The notes below the pieces were generated by a model that saw nothing but the letters and a program-made list of their open reading frames with translations, searched no databases and was not told the origin of the DNA. A stretch of 64,000 nucleotides of DNA, from contig NZ_JAFEMD010000006.1 in assembly GCF_016892765.1 (NCBI RefSeq), forward strand, positions 1 through 64,000, given 5' to 3'. Both the position numbers and the translations under genes were made by a program. Source of the stretch: Microvirga arvi (lineage in GTDB: Bacteria; Pseudomonadota; Alphaproteobacteria; Rhizobiales; Beijerinckiaceae). Positions 18,269 through 27,762 of this stretch are shown here, piece after piece; within the stretch, counting starts at the first letter, position 1; each line of letters opens with the position of its first letter.

Positions 18269-18455
18269 GGTCCTCGCGCAACCACCTGCCAACGGCTCTG
18301 CTCGACCCAATATTTGAACGCGATCATGAAAGAGACTAACGCGTTAGCTAAAATCTTGCATGAGCTGTGCGGCAATTGATCCGCCCTTCCTGACAGGTGT
18401 ATTCTACTGTGCGTGATCCTACGCAAAATGAGCAATACCGTCCGAAGAGCTATTC

Positions 18456-19160
18456 ATGATCCCCTGGGTCTTACTCGACACAGCACAAATTCCTGGTGAC
18501 GGGGGCGAATTGCGTCTCAAGAAGCGCGGTGCCGAGTTCTCCATCATGTTGGGCAACAACGAACTGATGAATAGCCGCCTTAGCGGCTCCGAGGAGGCTC
18601 TCGCTAAACTGTCCTGCCTGAGACTTCGGGACCGCGAGCGGCCGCAGATCCTGATCGGTGGGTTGGGAATGGGCTTTACGCTTCGCGCTGCGCTTACTGA
18701 ACTCGGCTCTGAGGCTCAGGTTACCGTAGCTGAGCTCCTACCTGCTGTTGTGGCATGGGCCCGAGGTCCTATGGCCGAAGTCTTCGGCGATAGTCTTACG
18801 GATCCGCGCGTCCGCATCTTCGAAGGAGATGTTGGGCGTCTGATAAGATCGAGCCGGTCTGCTTACGACGCTATTCTGCTCGACGTCGACAACGGACCCG
18901 AGGGTTTGACACGCAAGGATAACGACCGCCTCTACGACTTGCCAGGACTAAGCTCGGCCCGCACGGCGCTGACACCCGGTGGCGTTCTGGCCGTGTGGTC
19001 ATCGGCACCGAACAGAGCCTTCACCGGACGTCTGCGCCAGGTGGGGTTTGGCGTGGATGAGGTAGGTGTGCGCGCCAATGGAACACGTGGCGGGGCAAGA
19101 CATACTATCTGGATTGCAGCCAAGCAACGAAGCTCACCTGCCCCGCAGGCGCAAAGCTAA
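18456..19160 (+). CDS. Spermidine-synthase-like SAM/dcSAM-binding protein
   Basis: A 234-aa protein with a Rossmann methyltransferase fold: motif I GGLGMGFTLRAAL at about 68, an acidic residue in VTVAELLPAVV at about 92, VRIFEGDVGRL, and YDAILLDVDNGPEGLT near 140. Order and spacing resemble the C-terminal domain of polyamine aminopropyltransferases, but the N-terminal beta domain is short and the catalytic aspartates of SpeE are not clear. It is therefore better regarded as a SpeE-like protein of unknown substrate than as a true spermidine synthase. It is monocistronic. Confidence 0.7.
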   Translation: MIPWVLLDTAQIPGDGGELRLKKRGAEFSIMLGNNELMNSRLSGSEEALAKLSCLRLRDRERPQILIGGLGMGFTLRAALTELGSEAQVTVAELLPAVVAWARGPMAEVFGDSLTDPRVRIFEGDVGRLIRSSRSAYDAILLDVDNGPEGLTRKDNDRLYDLPGLSSARTALTPGGVLAVWSSAPNRAFTGRLRQVGFGVDEVGVRANGTRGGARHTIWIAAKQRSSPAPQAQS

Positions 19161-19306
19161 GGATCCAATGCCACGTGTGCTTCGTCCCTATTTTAGTCCG
19201 ACGCGCAACTTTCATGCTGGATCGCTTGTTCCGATGACTTTTCCTGCCTTGAGCATAGCCAAAGCATAGCATCCATAGACCCGATCTCGGGCCAGGAGCA
19301 GCAGAG

Positions 19307-19555
19307 ATGATGAAAAAGCAGATCGTTGCAATCCAAGATGTCTATGTGCCTGTTCAGCGGCGTCAAACCCTTGATCGGCAAAAGGTTGATGTCCTTGCCG
19401 AAAGCATCCTGGCAAAAGGGCAAGAGGCGCCTATTCTTGTGCGGCCTGATGGCAATCGTTTTGTGCTGGTTGAGGGTTTGCATCGCTTGGAAGCCTGCAA
19501 GGCTCTCGGAGAGACAACGGTACCCGTCTACTTGGTGCAAGCTCGTAAGCATTAA
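19307..19555 (+). CDS. Small ParB/sulfiredoxin-fold protein
   Basis: An 82-aa protein that is almost only the ParB N-terminal domain: QRRQTLDRQKVDVLAESI (substrate-contact region), APILVRPDGNRFVLVEGLHR (the ExxHR-type motif, here EGLHR) and LEACKALGETTVPV. There is no helix-turn-helix, so it is not a chromosome-segregation ParB. The fold also occurs in nucleases, CTPases and sulfiredoxins. AGGAGCAGCAGAG precedes two adjacent ATGs. Confidence 0.8.
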   Translation: MMKKQIVAIQDVYVPVQRRQTLDRQKVDVLAESILAKGQEAPILVRPDGNRFVLVEGLHRLEACKALGETTVPVYLVQARKH

Positions 19556-19856
19556 GCCGGCGCTCAGTGAGACGCCGGTGCGCGAAATTCGTGGCTCGGC
19601 ATGATGGCGGTTGCTACTCCGTCTTAGGCTGACCAGAGATCCTATGCCGAGTGATCGCGCTCAGCAGCCGAAGGCTCGGCTCCAGGCGAAGCTGAGCGCT
19701 GCTTCTGGCAAGGCCGTACCAGCCGCCTTTGCTGCATGGCAAGTCCCGCGCAGCGAAGACCCGGGCTTGCCAATCGAGCCGTGTGACGGCAATCTGAAGC
19801 TCAACAAAACGTTCAGCGGGTGGTTGCCGGAGTATTGTCTCGTCGGGCAATAGGAC
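19556..19856. other. Intergenic region
   Basis: A hairpin of GCCGGCG with CGCCGGT just after the stop at 19555 lacks a T tract and may be a weak terminator. The open frame at 19611-19853 has no recognisable motif or ribosome binding site and is treated as chance. Confidence 0.4.
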
Positions 19857-20573
19857 ATGGGAAATGGCCAAATCATGATTATGGACAGTGGGAATGCCGA
19901 TGCCGGCGAGAGAGACGAGGTGGCTTCGCTCGGGCGTCGGGCGGGGCTTCTCAACCGCCGGTCGTTTCTGGTCGGCGTCGGCGCGCTGGGGCTGGCCGGT
20001 TGCGCCACATCCGACGGCATGAGCCTCGCCGAGGCGGCAAAGGTCTACGGGCCGGTGCCCGATGAGAAATTCCCGATCCCGGCCATCGATGTCAGCAAGG
20101 TCGATCCGAAATATTACCGCCGGACCGTTCGCTACGACACCAAAGAGTCGCCCGGCACGATCATCGTCGACCCCGGCAATTACTACGTCTACCGCATCGA
20201 GGAGGACGGAAACGCCACCCGCTACGGGGCCAATGTCGGCCGCGACGGGTTCCGGTGGAGCGGTGACGCCTATGTCGGGCGCAAGAGCGAATGGGCGACC
20301 TGGACCCCGCCTGCGGCGATGATCAAGCGCCAGCCCGAAGCGGCTAAATGGGCCCGCGGCATGCCGGGCGGCCTCGACAACCCGCTCGGCGCCCGCACGC
20401 TTCATCTCTATCAGAACGGCGCCTACACGCTCTACACGATCTACGCCAGCCTAGACGCGGAATCGATCGGCAACGGCATCACGAGCGGCTGTGTCGGCCT
20501 GCTCACTCAGGACATGATGCACCTGTACTCACGAACACCGGTCAAGACGAAGGTGATCGTCCTGCCGGCATAG
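19857..20573 (+). CDS. L,D-transpeptidase-like lipoprotein with altered active site
   Basis: A 238-aa YkuD-fold protein. The N-terminus has RRSFLVGVGALGLAGCATS, a twin-arginine/lipobox signal, so it is probably a lipoprotein. Family landmarks follow: GTIIVDPGNYYVYR, RYGANVGRDGF, ATWTPPAAM, NPLGARTLHLY and SIGNGITSGCVGLLTQD. The catalytic Cys of SGC is kept. Where family members have IHG before SIG this protein has IYAS, and the Arg of GCIR is Gly. Catalytic His and Arg are therefore missing or displaced; it may be inactive or have a different activity. An alternative start lies a few codons downstream. Confidence 0.85.
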   Translation: MGNGQIMIMDSGNADAGERDEVASLGRRAGLLNRRSFLVGVGALGLAGCATSDGMSLAEAAKVYGPVPDEKFPIPAIDVSKVDPKYYRRTVRYDTKESPGTIIVDPGNYYVYRIEEDGNATRYGANVGRDGFRWSGDAYVGRKSEWATWTPPAAMIKRQPEAAKWARGMPGGLDNPLGARTLHLYQNGAYTLYTIYASLDAESIGNGITSGCVGLLTQDMMHLYSRTPVKTKVIVLPA

Positions 20574-20877
20574 CAACGGCACCAGCCCCATCTGCCGGAT
20601 CGAAGGTTTCCTTCGGATCAATAGCGGTAGTAGAGCAGAGCCTTGCCAGTGTCTGCTTTTCTGCCCTTTGCAGACGTTGCTTCTAGATGGAAAGACCCGC
20701 TCCATCTACAAGCCTGCGGCCTATCGATGATACCAAGACCGGCTCCTATCACCTCCGAAGCGGACACCGCACTGCGAAAAACAGGGCCTGAACAGCCCTA
20801 GAGGAACGTGATGGGGAATGTGGGGATCGCGAGATCATTGGAAGAATGCTCAAATCCTTATCCACCAAAGAGTTAGG
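20574..20877. other. Intergenic region downstream of tRNA-Gly
   Basis: No gene or clear terminator was recognised. If the tRNA-Gly repeat marks an old insertion, this stretch would be the tRNA-proximal end of the inserted segment. Confidence 0.4.
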
Positions 20878-20952
20878 TGGAGCGGGCGATGGGAATCGAA
20901 CCCACGACATTCAGCTTGGGAAGCTGACGTTCTACCTCTGAACTACGCCCGC
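20878..20952 (-). tRNA. tRNA-Gly (anticodon CCC)
   Basis: The minus strand folds into a full cloverleaf: acceptor GCGGGCG paired with CGCCCGC, D arm, anticodon stem CAGC/GCTG around loop TTCCCAA (anticodon CCC), T arm with GGTTCGATTCC, discriminator T, and CCA encoded in the DNA. It reads GGG codons. Its 3' half is duplicated at 816-862. Confidence 0.97.
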
Positions 20953-21009
20953 GTGCCTTTATTCATATCCGGCCTTTTGGCGATCCTGCAAGGGGGAAGC
21001 ATCAAGGGA

Positions 21010-22110
21010 TTATCGGAAGTGCTTCGAGAGCTTCAGCCCTTGGGCCTGATAGTTCGACCCCGCGCCAGCGCCGTAAAGCACATTGGGCCGCTCAGCCATT
21101 CGCTCGTAGACCAAGCGGCCCACGATCTGCCCATCCTCCAAAATGAAGGGGACGTCGCGGGAGCGCACCTCGAGCACCGCCCGGGCCCCCTCCCCTCCTG
21201 CCTGGGCATGGCCGAAGCCCGGATCGAAGAAGCCGGCATAGTGGACGCGGAATTCGCCCACGAGAGGATCGAAGGGCACCATCTCGGCCGCGAAGTCTGG
21301 GGGCACGTGGACAGCCTCCTTGGAGGCGAGAATGTAGAACTGCCCCGGGTCCAGGATCAGGGTGCGGGAGGAATCCGCATAAAGCGGCTCCCAGAAGTCG
21401 GCGATGCGGCAGGAGCCCGGCTTGTCCACATCGACAAGGCCGGTATGGCGCTTGGCGCGGTAGCCGACGAGATTGTCCGGACCGAAGCCCGCGAGATCCA
21501 CGCTTACGGCGACGCCATCCTGAATGGAGGGCTCGGCCGAGGTCACCACCCGCTCGCGCTGATGAAGAGCCAGGAGCTCGGCATCGCTCAGGCGCACCTC
21601 GCCCTTGCGCAGGCGCAGCTGGGACAGGCGGGTGCCGGTCCGGACCAGCACCGGGAATGTGCGCGGCGAGATCTCGGCATAGAGGCGACCGCGATAGCCG
21701 GCCCCGATCGTATCGAATTCCTGGCTCTGGTCGGTGATGACCCGGGTGAACACGTCGATGCGGCCGGTGGAGCTCTTAGGGTTTGCGGCGGCGGAGAGAT
21801 CCTCCGGCAAGGCCAGTTCCTCCTGGAGTTCCGCGATATAGACGCTGCCAGTTTCGAGAATGGCCCCCTGGCTCAGATCGATCTCGTGGAAGCTCAACTG
21901 GTCAAGCCGGTCGCGCACCGTATGGTTGCGGCCCGGCAGGAAGCTGGCCCGGACGCGATAGGCCCGGCGGCCGAGCCTGAGATCGAGGCTTGCCGGCTGG
22001 ACCTGATCGGACGCGAAGGGCGTCTCCGGTTTGATGGCTCCGGCTTGCGCCAGGCGCATGATGGCATCAGCCGATTGGATCCCGTCCTTCAACGCAACCA
22101 TGTCCGTCAT
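21010..22110 (-). CDS. dcd: 2'-deoxycytidine 5'-triphosphate deaminase (long, two-domain form)
   Basis: A 366-aa protein. It has the dCTP deaminase/dUTPase trimer-fold motifs twice: SDQVQPASLDLRLG with NPKSSTGRIDVFTR in the N-terminal half, and GFFDPGF with RSRDVPFILEDGQIVGRLVYE in the C-terminal half. E. coli Dcd is about 190 aa; this fused, roughly double-length form is the one annotated as dCTP deaminase in many alphaproteobacteria. It converts dCTP to dUTP for thymidylate synthesis. It is monocistronic. Confidence 0.85.
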   Translation of the reverse strand: MTDMVALKDGIQSADAIMRLAQAGAIKPETPFASDQVQPASLDLRLGRRAYRVRASFLPGRNHTVRDRLDQLSFHEIDLSQGAILETGSVYIAELQEELALPEDLSAAANPKSSTGRIDVFTRVITDQSQEFDTIGAGYRGRLYAEISPRTFPVLVRTGTRLSQLRLRKGEVRLSDAELLALHQRERVVTSAEPSIQDGVAVSVDLAGFGPDNLVGYRAKRHTGLVDVDKPGSCRIADFWEPLYADSSRTLILDPGQFYILASKEAVHVPPDFAAEMVPFDPLVGEFRVHYAGFFDPGFGHAQAGGEGARAVLEVRSRDVPFILEDGQIVGRLVYERMAERPNVLYGAGAGSNYQAQGLKLSKHFR

Positions 22111-22176
22111 CCGAGAGCCCTGCCCTCTTTCAAGTGTTGAGCCTGACAGTATCCTCTAAGGCTTGTTACGGAATTC

Positions 22177-22803
22177 TCAATCGCTTTCCTCCGGCTCGTC
22201 CCGGAAGGCATGCCAAGCCAGCGTCACCCGTGCGACCCCACTCATGAGGGTCAGCCCGGCGAACGCATAGGCCAGGATCGGGAAATATCGTGGAAACAGG
22301 ATCATGGCGGCAAAGAACAGGATCGTTTCCGTACCCTCCATGAAGCCCGCCGTGAAGTAGATCGACTTGATCCCTCGGACGTGGCTGCTCATGCCTCGCT
22401 TGGCAGCCACGGCCGCGTAGGCGAGGAAGCTCGCTCCATTGACGTAGAAGGAGAACAGAAGCACTGCCGCCGGCAAAGCGAGGGCATCGGGATCCCGCAG
22501 GGCAAAGGCCAGGGGGATGGCACCGTAGATAGCGAAGTCGAGGACGATGTCGAGAAACCCGCCCCGGTCCGTGCGCCGGGTCGAGCGGGCGACCGCTCCG
22601 TCGAGCCCGTCGAGGAGCCTGTTGAGCCCGAACAGGACAAGCGCGGCCGCATCGAGCTGCAGCACGATCATGAGGGCCGCAATCAATCCGAGCCCCAGGC
22701 CCAGCAGGGTCACGGCATCGGCTGAGATTCCACACCTCGCAAGGCCCTGCCCCAGCCGATCCAGCAGCGGATCGATCCTGCGCCGCATCCATCCGTCGAG
22801 CAT
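22177..22803 (-). CDS. CDP-alcohol phosphatidyltransferase family membrane protein
   Basis: A 208-aa protein from the ATG at 22803 (AGGAGAG upstream; the longer frame adds an unlikely Arg-rich head). It has the family signature DGAVAR-x8-G-x3-D-x3-D (DGAVARSTRRTDRGGFLDIVLD, read with its two catalytic aspartates) and about six membrane helices. Members condense a CDP-linked lipid with an alcohol such as glycerol phosphate, choline or inositol. The alcohol cannot be told from sequence alone. Confidence 0.85.
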   Translation of the reverse strand: MLDGWMRRRIDPLLDRLGQGLARCGISADAVTLLGLGLGLIAALMIVLQLDAAALVLFGLNRLLDGLDGAVARSTRRTDRGGFLDIVLDFAIYGAIPLAFALRDPDALALPAAVLLFSFYVNGASFLAYAAVAAKRGMSSHVRGIKSIYFTAGFMEGTETILFFAAMILFPRYFPILAYAFAGLTLMSGVARVTLAWHAFRDEPEESD

Positions 22804-22892
22804 GGCCCGTTCTCTCCTGCCTCGATTGACGAGGTGTGAGGACGGCCTTACCACGGGCGGGTCGAACTCCTCTACTGGCTGAAGGCACCCTC

Positions 22893-23285
22893 ATGTACAA
22901 GGCTGTGACCCGCGGCATCTCTGTGACGGTAACGCCCCGCTACATGCCCGAAGAGTCCTCCCCCGACGAAGGCCGCTACTTCTTTGCCTATACGGTGGAG
23001 ATCATCAACACGAGCCTGGACCGGGTCCAGCTGCGCGCGCGGCACTGGCGGATCACCGACGAGCACGGTCATGTGCAGGAGGTGCGCGGCGCGGGCGTGG
23101 TCGGCGAGGAGCCGGTGCTCGGGCCCGGCGAGAGCTTCAGCTACACGAGCGGCTGCCCCCTGGCGACACCGAGCGGCACCATGCAGGGCACCTATCTCAT
23201 GGAAACCGCCAGCGGGGAAACTTTCGACGCCGAAATTCCGGCTTTCTCACTCGATATTCCGCGCACGAAGCGCGTTCTGCACTGA
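22893..23285 (+). CDS. apaG: ApaG protein
   Basis: A 130-aa protein with the ApaG fold motifs RYFFAYTVEIINTS, VQLRARHWRITDEHG and GPGESFSYTSGCPL-TP-GTMQGTY. The fibronectin-like fold is associated with Co2+/Mg2+ homeostasis in enterobacteria, but its biochemical role is not settled. The ATG at 22893 was chosen because it begins the conserved domain. The gene lies 8 bp before argE and probably shares its transcript. Confidence 0.95.
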   Translation: MYKAVTRGISVTVTPRYMPEESSPDEGRYFFAYTVEIINTSLDRVQLRARHWRITDEHGHVQEVRGAGVVGEEPVLGPGESFSYTSGCPLATPSGTMQGTYLMETASGETFDAEIPAFSLDIPRTKRVLH

Positions 23286-23293
23286 GGTTCCTG

Positions 23294-24466
23294 ATGTCTC
23301 TCAATGGTCAGCGGCTCACGCCGCTCGAAATGCTAGCGAAGCTTGTCTCTTTCGATACCGTCAGCACGAATTCGAACCTCCCCCTGATCGAATTCGTGGA
23401 AGGCTATTTAAAGAGCTGGAATGTGCCTTATGTGCGCGTACCGGACGAGACCGGCGACAAGGCAGCCCTCTATGCCACGATCGGCCCGCAGGATTGCGGC
23501 GGGGTCGTGCTCTCGGGACACACGGACGTGGTGCCGGTGACGGGGCAGGCCTGGACGTCGGATCCCTTCACCCTTCGTGTCGAGAACGGACGCGCCTATG
23601 GGCGTGGCGCCGTGGATATGAAGGCCTTCGATGCATTGGCGCTGGCGCTGATCCCTGAGTTTCAGGCCGCGAACCTCAAGACTCCGATCCACATCATGCT
23701 CTCCTATGACGAGGAGACAACCTGTCTCGGCGTCGTCGACACGATCCGACGCCTCGGCCACGATCTGCCGCTGCCGAAGGCTGCCATCGTGGGCGAGCCG
23801 ACGATGATGGAGGTGGTGGACGCGCACAAAAGCGTCGTGACCTTCCACACCATTGTGCACGGCTTCGAGGCCCATTCGTCGAAGCCCTATCTCGGCGCAA
23901 GCGCCGTGATGACGGCAGCCGAACTGATTGCGGAGCTCAACCGCATTGCCGACGAGATGATGGAGCGGGGCGATACGAGCGGGCGCTTCGATCCGCCCTA
24001 TACGACCGTGCATGTGGGCACGGTTGCGGGCGGCACGGCGCGCAATATCCTGTCGAAATCCTGCAGCTTTCATTGGGAGTTCCGCGGCCTTCCGAGCCTC
24101 GACCCGCAGGAGATCCCGAGCCGCCTGGAAACCTTCGCGCAGGAGGTCGCTCTCAAGCGCCTCAACCGCTTCGGCGAGTTCGGGCGGATCGAGACGAAGA
24201 TCGAGGTGGCGGTGCCGGGCCTTGCACCGGAGCCGGGATCCTTCGCGGAGACTCTCGCCCTGCGCCTTGCAGGCAAGAACCACACGCAGACCGTGCCCTT
24301 CGGCACCGAGGCGGGCCATTATCAGGCAGCCGGCATTCCGACGGTGGTCTGCGGCCCCGGCTCCATCGATCAGGCCCATCAGCCCGACGAGTACATCACG
24401 CTGGACCAGCTCGAAGCGGGAGCAGCCTTCATGCGCCGGCTCGCCGCGGCGTGCGCGAGTTCGTGA
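23294..24466 (+). CDS. argE: Acetylornithine deacetylase
   Basis: A 390-aa M20-family metallohydrolase: SGHTDVVP (zinc His and catalytic Asp), GRGAVDMKAF (bridging Asp), YDEETTCLG (catalytic Glu-Glu), VGEPT, and a C-terminal FGTEAGHYQ with HQPDEYI. It hydrolyses N-acetylornithine to ornithine in arginine synthesis. The arginine theme continues in the convergent argD-argF operon next door. Succinyl-diaminopimelate desuccinylase is the main alternative but the motifs favour ArgE. Confidence 0.9.
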   Translation: MSLNGQRLTPLEMLAKLVSFDTVSTNSNLPLIEFVEGYLKSWNVPYVRVPDETGDKAALYATIGPQDCGGVVLSGHTDVVPVTGQAWTSDPFTLRVENGRAYGRGAVDMKAFDALALALIPEFQAANLKTPIHIMLSYDEETTCLGVVDTIRRLGHDLPLPKAAIVGEPTMMEVVDAHKSVVTFHTIVHGFEAHSSKPYLGASAVMTAAELIAELNRIADEMMERGDTSGRFDPPYTTVHVGTVAGGTARNILSKSCSFHWEFRGLPSLDPQEIPSRLETFAQEVALKRLNRFGEFGRIETKIEVAVPGLAPEPGSFAETLALRLAGKNHTQTVPFGTEAGHYQAAGIPTVVCGPGSIDQAHQPDEYITLDQLEAGAAFMRRLAAACASS

Positions 24467-24479
24467 CAGGAAAAGTGCC

Positions 24480-24567
24480 GTCATGCCCGCACTCGATGCA
24501 GGCATCCACGTCTTTGATGCGCTGCGGTTCTTAAGACGTGGATGGCCGGGACAAGCCCGGCCATGAC
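24480..24567. repeat. REP-like imperfect palindrome between convergent genes
   Basis: Outer arms GTCATG-CCCGC-ACTCGATGC and GGACAAGCCCGGCCATGAC and inner arms GCATCCACGTCTTTGATG and CTTAAGACGTGGATGGCC form nested inverted repeats of about 88 bp. Elements with the core of GTCATGGCCGGG and CCCGGCCAT are scattered in many copies between genes in rhizobial and Methylobacterium relatives. It may also end transcription from both convergent genes. Only one copy was seen in this window. Confidence 0.75.
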
Positions 24568-24602
24568 AGAGGTTGAGACAAGACAGCAGCGGAGATGCAG
24601 CT

Positions 24603-25592
24603 TTACGCTTCCGACTTGGCGATTTCGGCTTCGACCTCGGCCGGATCAAGATCGTAGAAGCGCGAGCAGAACTCGCAGGTGATGCCGATGCGGCCGTTTT
24701 CGCCGACCATGTCGCGCCGATCTTGCAGAGAGAAGCGGTGCATCATGCTCATGATGCGCTCATGCGAGCAGGTGCATTCCTCATGCACGTGCTGCCCCTC
24801 GAACACACGCACGCCGCGCTCGTGGAAGAGACGGTAGAGCAGCCGCTCGCTTGATACGGCGGGATCGATCAGCTCATGATCCTCGATCGTGCCGATCAGG
24901 GACTTCGCCTCAACCCAGGCATCGTCTTCCGAGGGTGCCGCGAGATCGTTGGAGGCATGCCCCTCCGGGATATCGCCGGGATGCATATCCGCCTGCCGCA
25001 GCCGTTCCGAGGACGAGGGCAGGAACTGGATCATCAGGCCGCCGGCGCGATAGGTGTGGCGGCCGTTCTCGAACTGCTCGGCAACGGCCAGACGCACCTG
25101 TGTCGGGATCTGCTCCGACTGGCGGAAATACTGGTGCGCGGCCTCCTCAAACCCCTGGCCTTCGAGGGCGACGACGCCCTGATAGCGGCTGCGGTCGGAG
25201 CCTTGGTCAATCGTCATGGCGAGATAACCCGACCCCAGAAGCTCGCCCGTTCCCGCTGACGCCGCATCGAGGGCTTCGAGCCGGTCCTTGTCGAAGCGGG
25301 CCGTGGCGCGCAGACGGTCCGGTGCGTTGAAGTCGACCACCACCATGTCGATGATGCCGTTGGTCTTCGTCTGCAGCTGGAAGCGTCCCTCGAGCTTGAG
25401 GGAGGCCCCGAGCATGACGGTCAGCGCCGCCGCTTCGCCGATGACGCGCGCGACCCTGTCGGGATAGCCGTGGCGGGCCAGGATCGTATCGATGGAAGCT
25501 CCGAGACGCACCACGCGCCCGCGCACGTCGAGAGGCTCGACGGCGAAGGGCAGGACGACATCATCATTTCCTTCAAACGAAGCTGAACTCAT
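24603..25592 (-). CDS. hslO: Redox-regulated molecular chaperone Hsp33
   Basis: A 329-aa protein from the ATG at 25592, which overlaps the argF stop as ATGA. The C-terminal zinc switch is intact: CTCSH followed by CEFC with the family's CxC-x(27-32)-CxxC spacing. Oxidation releases zinc, unfolds the linker and activates holdase function under peroxide or bleach stress. Linkage to argF is common in Hyphomicrobiales. Confidence 0.95.
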   Translation of the reverse strand: MSSASFEGNDDVVLPFAVEPLDVRGRVVRLGASIDTILARHGYPDRVARVIGEAAALTVMLGASLKLEGRFQLQTKTNGIIDMVVVDFNAPDRLRATARFDKDRLEALDAASAGTGELLGSGYLAMTIDQGSDRSRYQGVVALEGQGFEEAAHQYFRQSEQIPTQVRLAVAEQFENGRHTYRAGGLMIQFLPSSSERLRQADMHPGDIPEGHASNDLAAPSEDDAWVEAKSLIGTIEDHELIDPAVSSERLLYRLFHERGVRVFEGQHVHEECTCSHERIMSMMHRFSLQDRRDMVGENGRIGITCEFCSRFYDLDPAEVEAEIAKSEA

Positions 25593-26515
25593 GCGCTTGC
25601 TGCTCCGAGGCACCAGGCCAGGATGCCCTTTTGTGCATGAAGCCGGTTCTCGGCCTCATCGAAGACCACGGATTGCGGACCGTCCATGACCTCATCCGTC
25701 ACCTCCTCGCCGCGATGGGCGGGAAGACAATGCATGAAGATCGCCTCCTTGTCGGCGACCCCCATGAGCCTGCCGTTGACCTGATAGGGCTTCAGAAGGT
25801 TCTGGCGGCGGAATTCGTCATCGTCGCCCATGGAGACCCAGCAATCGGTGATGATCGCATGGGCGCCTTCGGCGGCCTCGAAGGCATCGGTGGTCACGCT
25901 GATCTTGGCCCCTTCCTGTTTCGCCCAGGACAAAAGCTCCGGGCGTGGCGCAAGTTCCGGCGGGGATGCGATCTTCAGCGTGAAATCGAGGCGCGCCGCC
26001 GCATGAACCCAGGAGGCGAGCACGTTGTTGGAATCGCCCGTCCAGGCCACCGTCTTGCCCTTGATGGAGCCGCGATGCTCCTCGAAGGTCATGATGTCGG
26101 CCATGATCTGGCACGGATGGGTCACCTTGGTGAGGCCGTTGATCACCGGGATCGAGGCATACTGGGCGAGTTCCGTCACCATGGCATGATCGAGGGTGCG
26201 GATCATGATGGCGTCCACGTAGCGGGACAGGACCCGCGCCGTGTCGGCGATGCTCTCGCCGCGGCCAAGCTGCATCTCCTTGCCCGTGAGCATCAGCGTC
26301 TCCCCGCCGAGCTCGCGCATGCCCACATCGAAGGAGACGCGGGTGCGGGTGGAGGGCTTGTCGAACACCATCGCCAGAACCTTGCCCTCAAGCGGACGGT
26401 CCTTGGCCTTTTCGCCTCGGCGGCGCTTGGCCTTGATCTCGGAGCCGATCCTCAGAAGGCTGCGGATCTCCGCACCGGAGAAATCGCTGAGATCGAGGAA
26501 GTGACGGGTCTTCAT
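25589..26515 (-). CDS. argF: Ornithine carbamoyltransferase
   Basis: A 308-aa enzyme with the carbamoyl-phosphate site [12 protein letters not shown], the ornithine-loop region DCWVSMGDD and [11 protein letters not shown] with the active-site Cys. It makes citrulline from ornithine and carbamoyl phosphate. It overlaps both argD and hslO by 4 nt, so all three are translationally coupled. Confidence 0.97.
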   Translation of the reverse strand: MKTRHFLDLSDFSGAEIRSLLRIGSEIKAKRRRGEKAKDRPLEGKVLAMVFDKPSTRTRVSFDVGMRELGGETLMLTGKEMQLGRGESIADTARVLSRYVDAIMIRTLDHAMVTELAQYASIPVINGLTKVTHPCQIMADIMTFEEHRGSIKGKTVAWTGDSNNVLASWVHAAARLDFTLKIASPPELAPRPELLSWAKQEGAKISVTTDAFEAAEGAHAIITDCWVSMGDDDEFRRQNLLKPYQVNGRLMGVADKEAIFMHCLPAHRGEEVTDEVMDGPQSVVFDEAENRLHAQKGILAWCLGAASA

Positions 26516-27720
26516 TGTGCGGCTCCCCGCTGAGCGGCGGATGGTTGCCCAGCTTCAATGGCCGTGCAGGCGGCATCCAGACGATTGATGGCTTCTGCGA
26601 GATCTGCTTCCGTGATGATCAGCGGCGGCAGAAGACGGACGACGTTATCTCCGGCCCCGATCACGATGAGCTTCTGATCGCGGGCGGCACTGACGAAGTT
26701 CGTGTTGGGCACGACGGTGCGCAGGCCCATGATGAGCCCCTGCCCCCTCACCTCGGCAATGATGCCCGGATGGCGGTCCTTCAGCTCGGCAAGACGCTGC
26801 TTGAGCAGCAGGCCCTTGCGCTCGACACTCTCTAGGAAGCCGGGCTCCAGGATGACGTCCAGCACGGCATTGCCGACCGCCATGGCCAGCGGGTTGCCGC
26901 CGAAGGTGGTGCCGTGGGTGCCAAGCGTCAAGCCCTTGCCGGCCTCCGCTGTGGCCAGGCAGGCGCCCAGCGGGAAGCCGCCGCCGATGCCCTTGGCGAC
27001 CGTCATGATGTCGGGCGTCACGCCGCTCCATTCATAGGCGAAGAGCTTGCCGGTGCGGCCGACGCCGGTCTGGATCTCGTCGAAGATCAGGAGCAGGCCC
27101 TGGCTGTCGCACAGGGCGCGCAGCTCGCGCAGGAAGGCGTTCGAGACGGTCCGGATGCCCCCCTCGCCCTGGATCGGCTCGATCATCAGGGCTGCAGTCT
27201 CGGGGCCGATCATGGCCTTCAGGGCCTCGAGATCCTCGACCGGAACCTGGTCGAACCCCTCCACCTTCGGGCCGAAGCCTTCCAGGTACTTGGCCTGTCC
27301 ACCGGCAGCGATCGTACCGAGCGTGCGGCCATGGAAGGCACCCTCGAAGGTGACGATGTGGAAGCGCTCGGGGTTGCCGTTCACGTAATGGTAGCGGCGC
27401 GCCATCTTGATCGCGGCCTCGTTCGCCTCGGCACCGGAATTGGCGAAGAAGACGAAATCCGCAAAGGTGCTGTCGACGAGCCGCTGAGCGAGGCGCTCGC
27501 CCTCTGGGATCTGGAACAGATTGGAGCTGTGCCAGATCTTGGAGGCCTGCTCCGTCAGGGCCTGAACGAGGTGTGGGTGGGCGTGGCCGAGGGCATTGAC
27601 CGCGATCCCGGCGCCGAAATCGAGATATCGCTCGCCGTCTCGGCCGTAGAGCCAGGGACCCTCTCCCTTCTCGAAGGAAAGCTCGGCGCGGGCAAAAGTC
27701 GGCAGTAATGGCGATGTCAC
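26512..27720 (-). CDS. argD: Acetylornithine aminotransferase
   Basis: A 402-aa class III PLP aminotransferase. The GTG at 27720 with GGAGG/GGAG just upstream is preferred over the longer frame, since conserved sequence begins at [17 protein letters not shown]. Motifs: [31 protein letters not shown] and [14 protein letters not shown] (PLP lysine). It acts in arginine synthesis and possibly in lysine synthesis as a succinyl-diaminopimelate aminotransferase. A promoter and attenuator-like hairpin lie in its leader. Confidence 0.95.
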   Translation of the reverse strand: MTSPLLPTFARAELSFEKGEGPWLYGRDGERYLDFGAGIAVNALGHAHPHLVQALTEQASKIWHSSNLFQIPEGERLAQRLVDSTFADFVFFANSGAEANEAAIKMARRYHYVNGNPERFHIVTFEGAFHGRTLGTIAAGGQAKYLEGFGPKVEGFDQVPVEDLEALKAMIGPETAALMIEPIQGEGGIRTVSNAFLRELRALCDSQGLLLIFDEIQTGVGRTGKLFAYEWSGVTPDIMTVAKGIGGGFPLGACLATAEAGKGLTLGTHGTTFGGNPLAMAVGNAVLDVILEPGFLESVERKGLLLKQRLAELKDRHPGIIAEVRGQGLIMGLRTVVPNTNFVSAARDQKLIVIGAGDNVVRLLPPLIITEADLAEAINRLDAACTAIEAGQPSAAQRGAAQ

Positions 27721-27762
27721 AGGTTGTCTCCGCCTCCAAGGACCCAAGGTCGCACCCGGGCC

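Noticed and set aside
20818..22140. 440-aa plus-strand frame
   Set aside because: Runs through the tRNA and antisense to dcd; its His/Glu/Gly-rich composition is typical of an antisense shadow.
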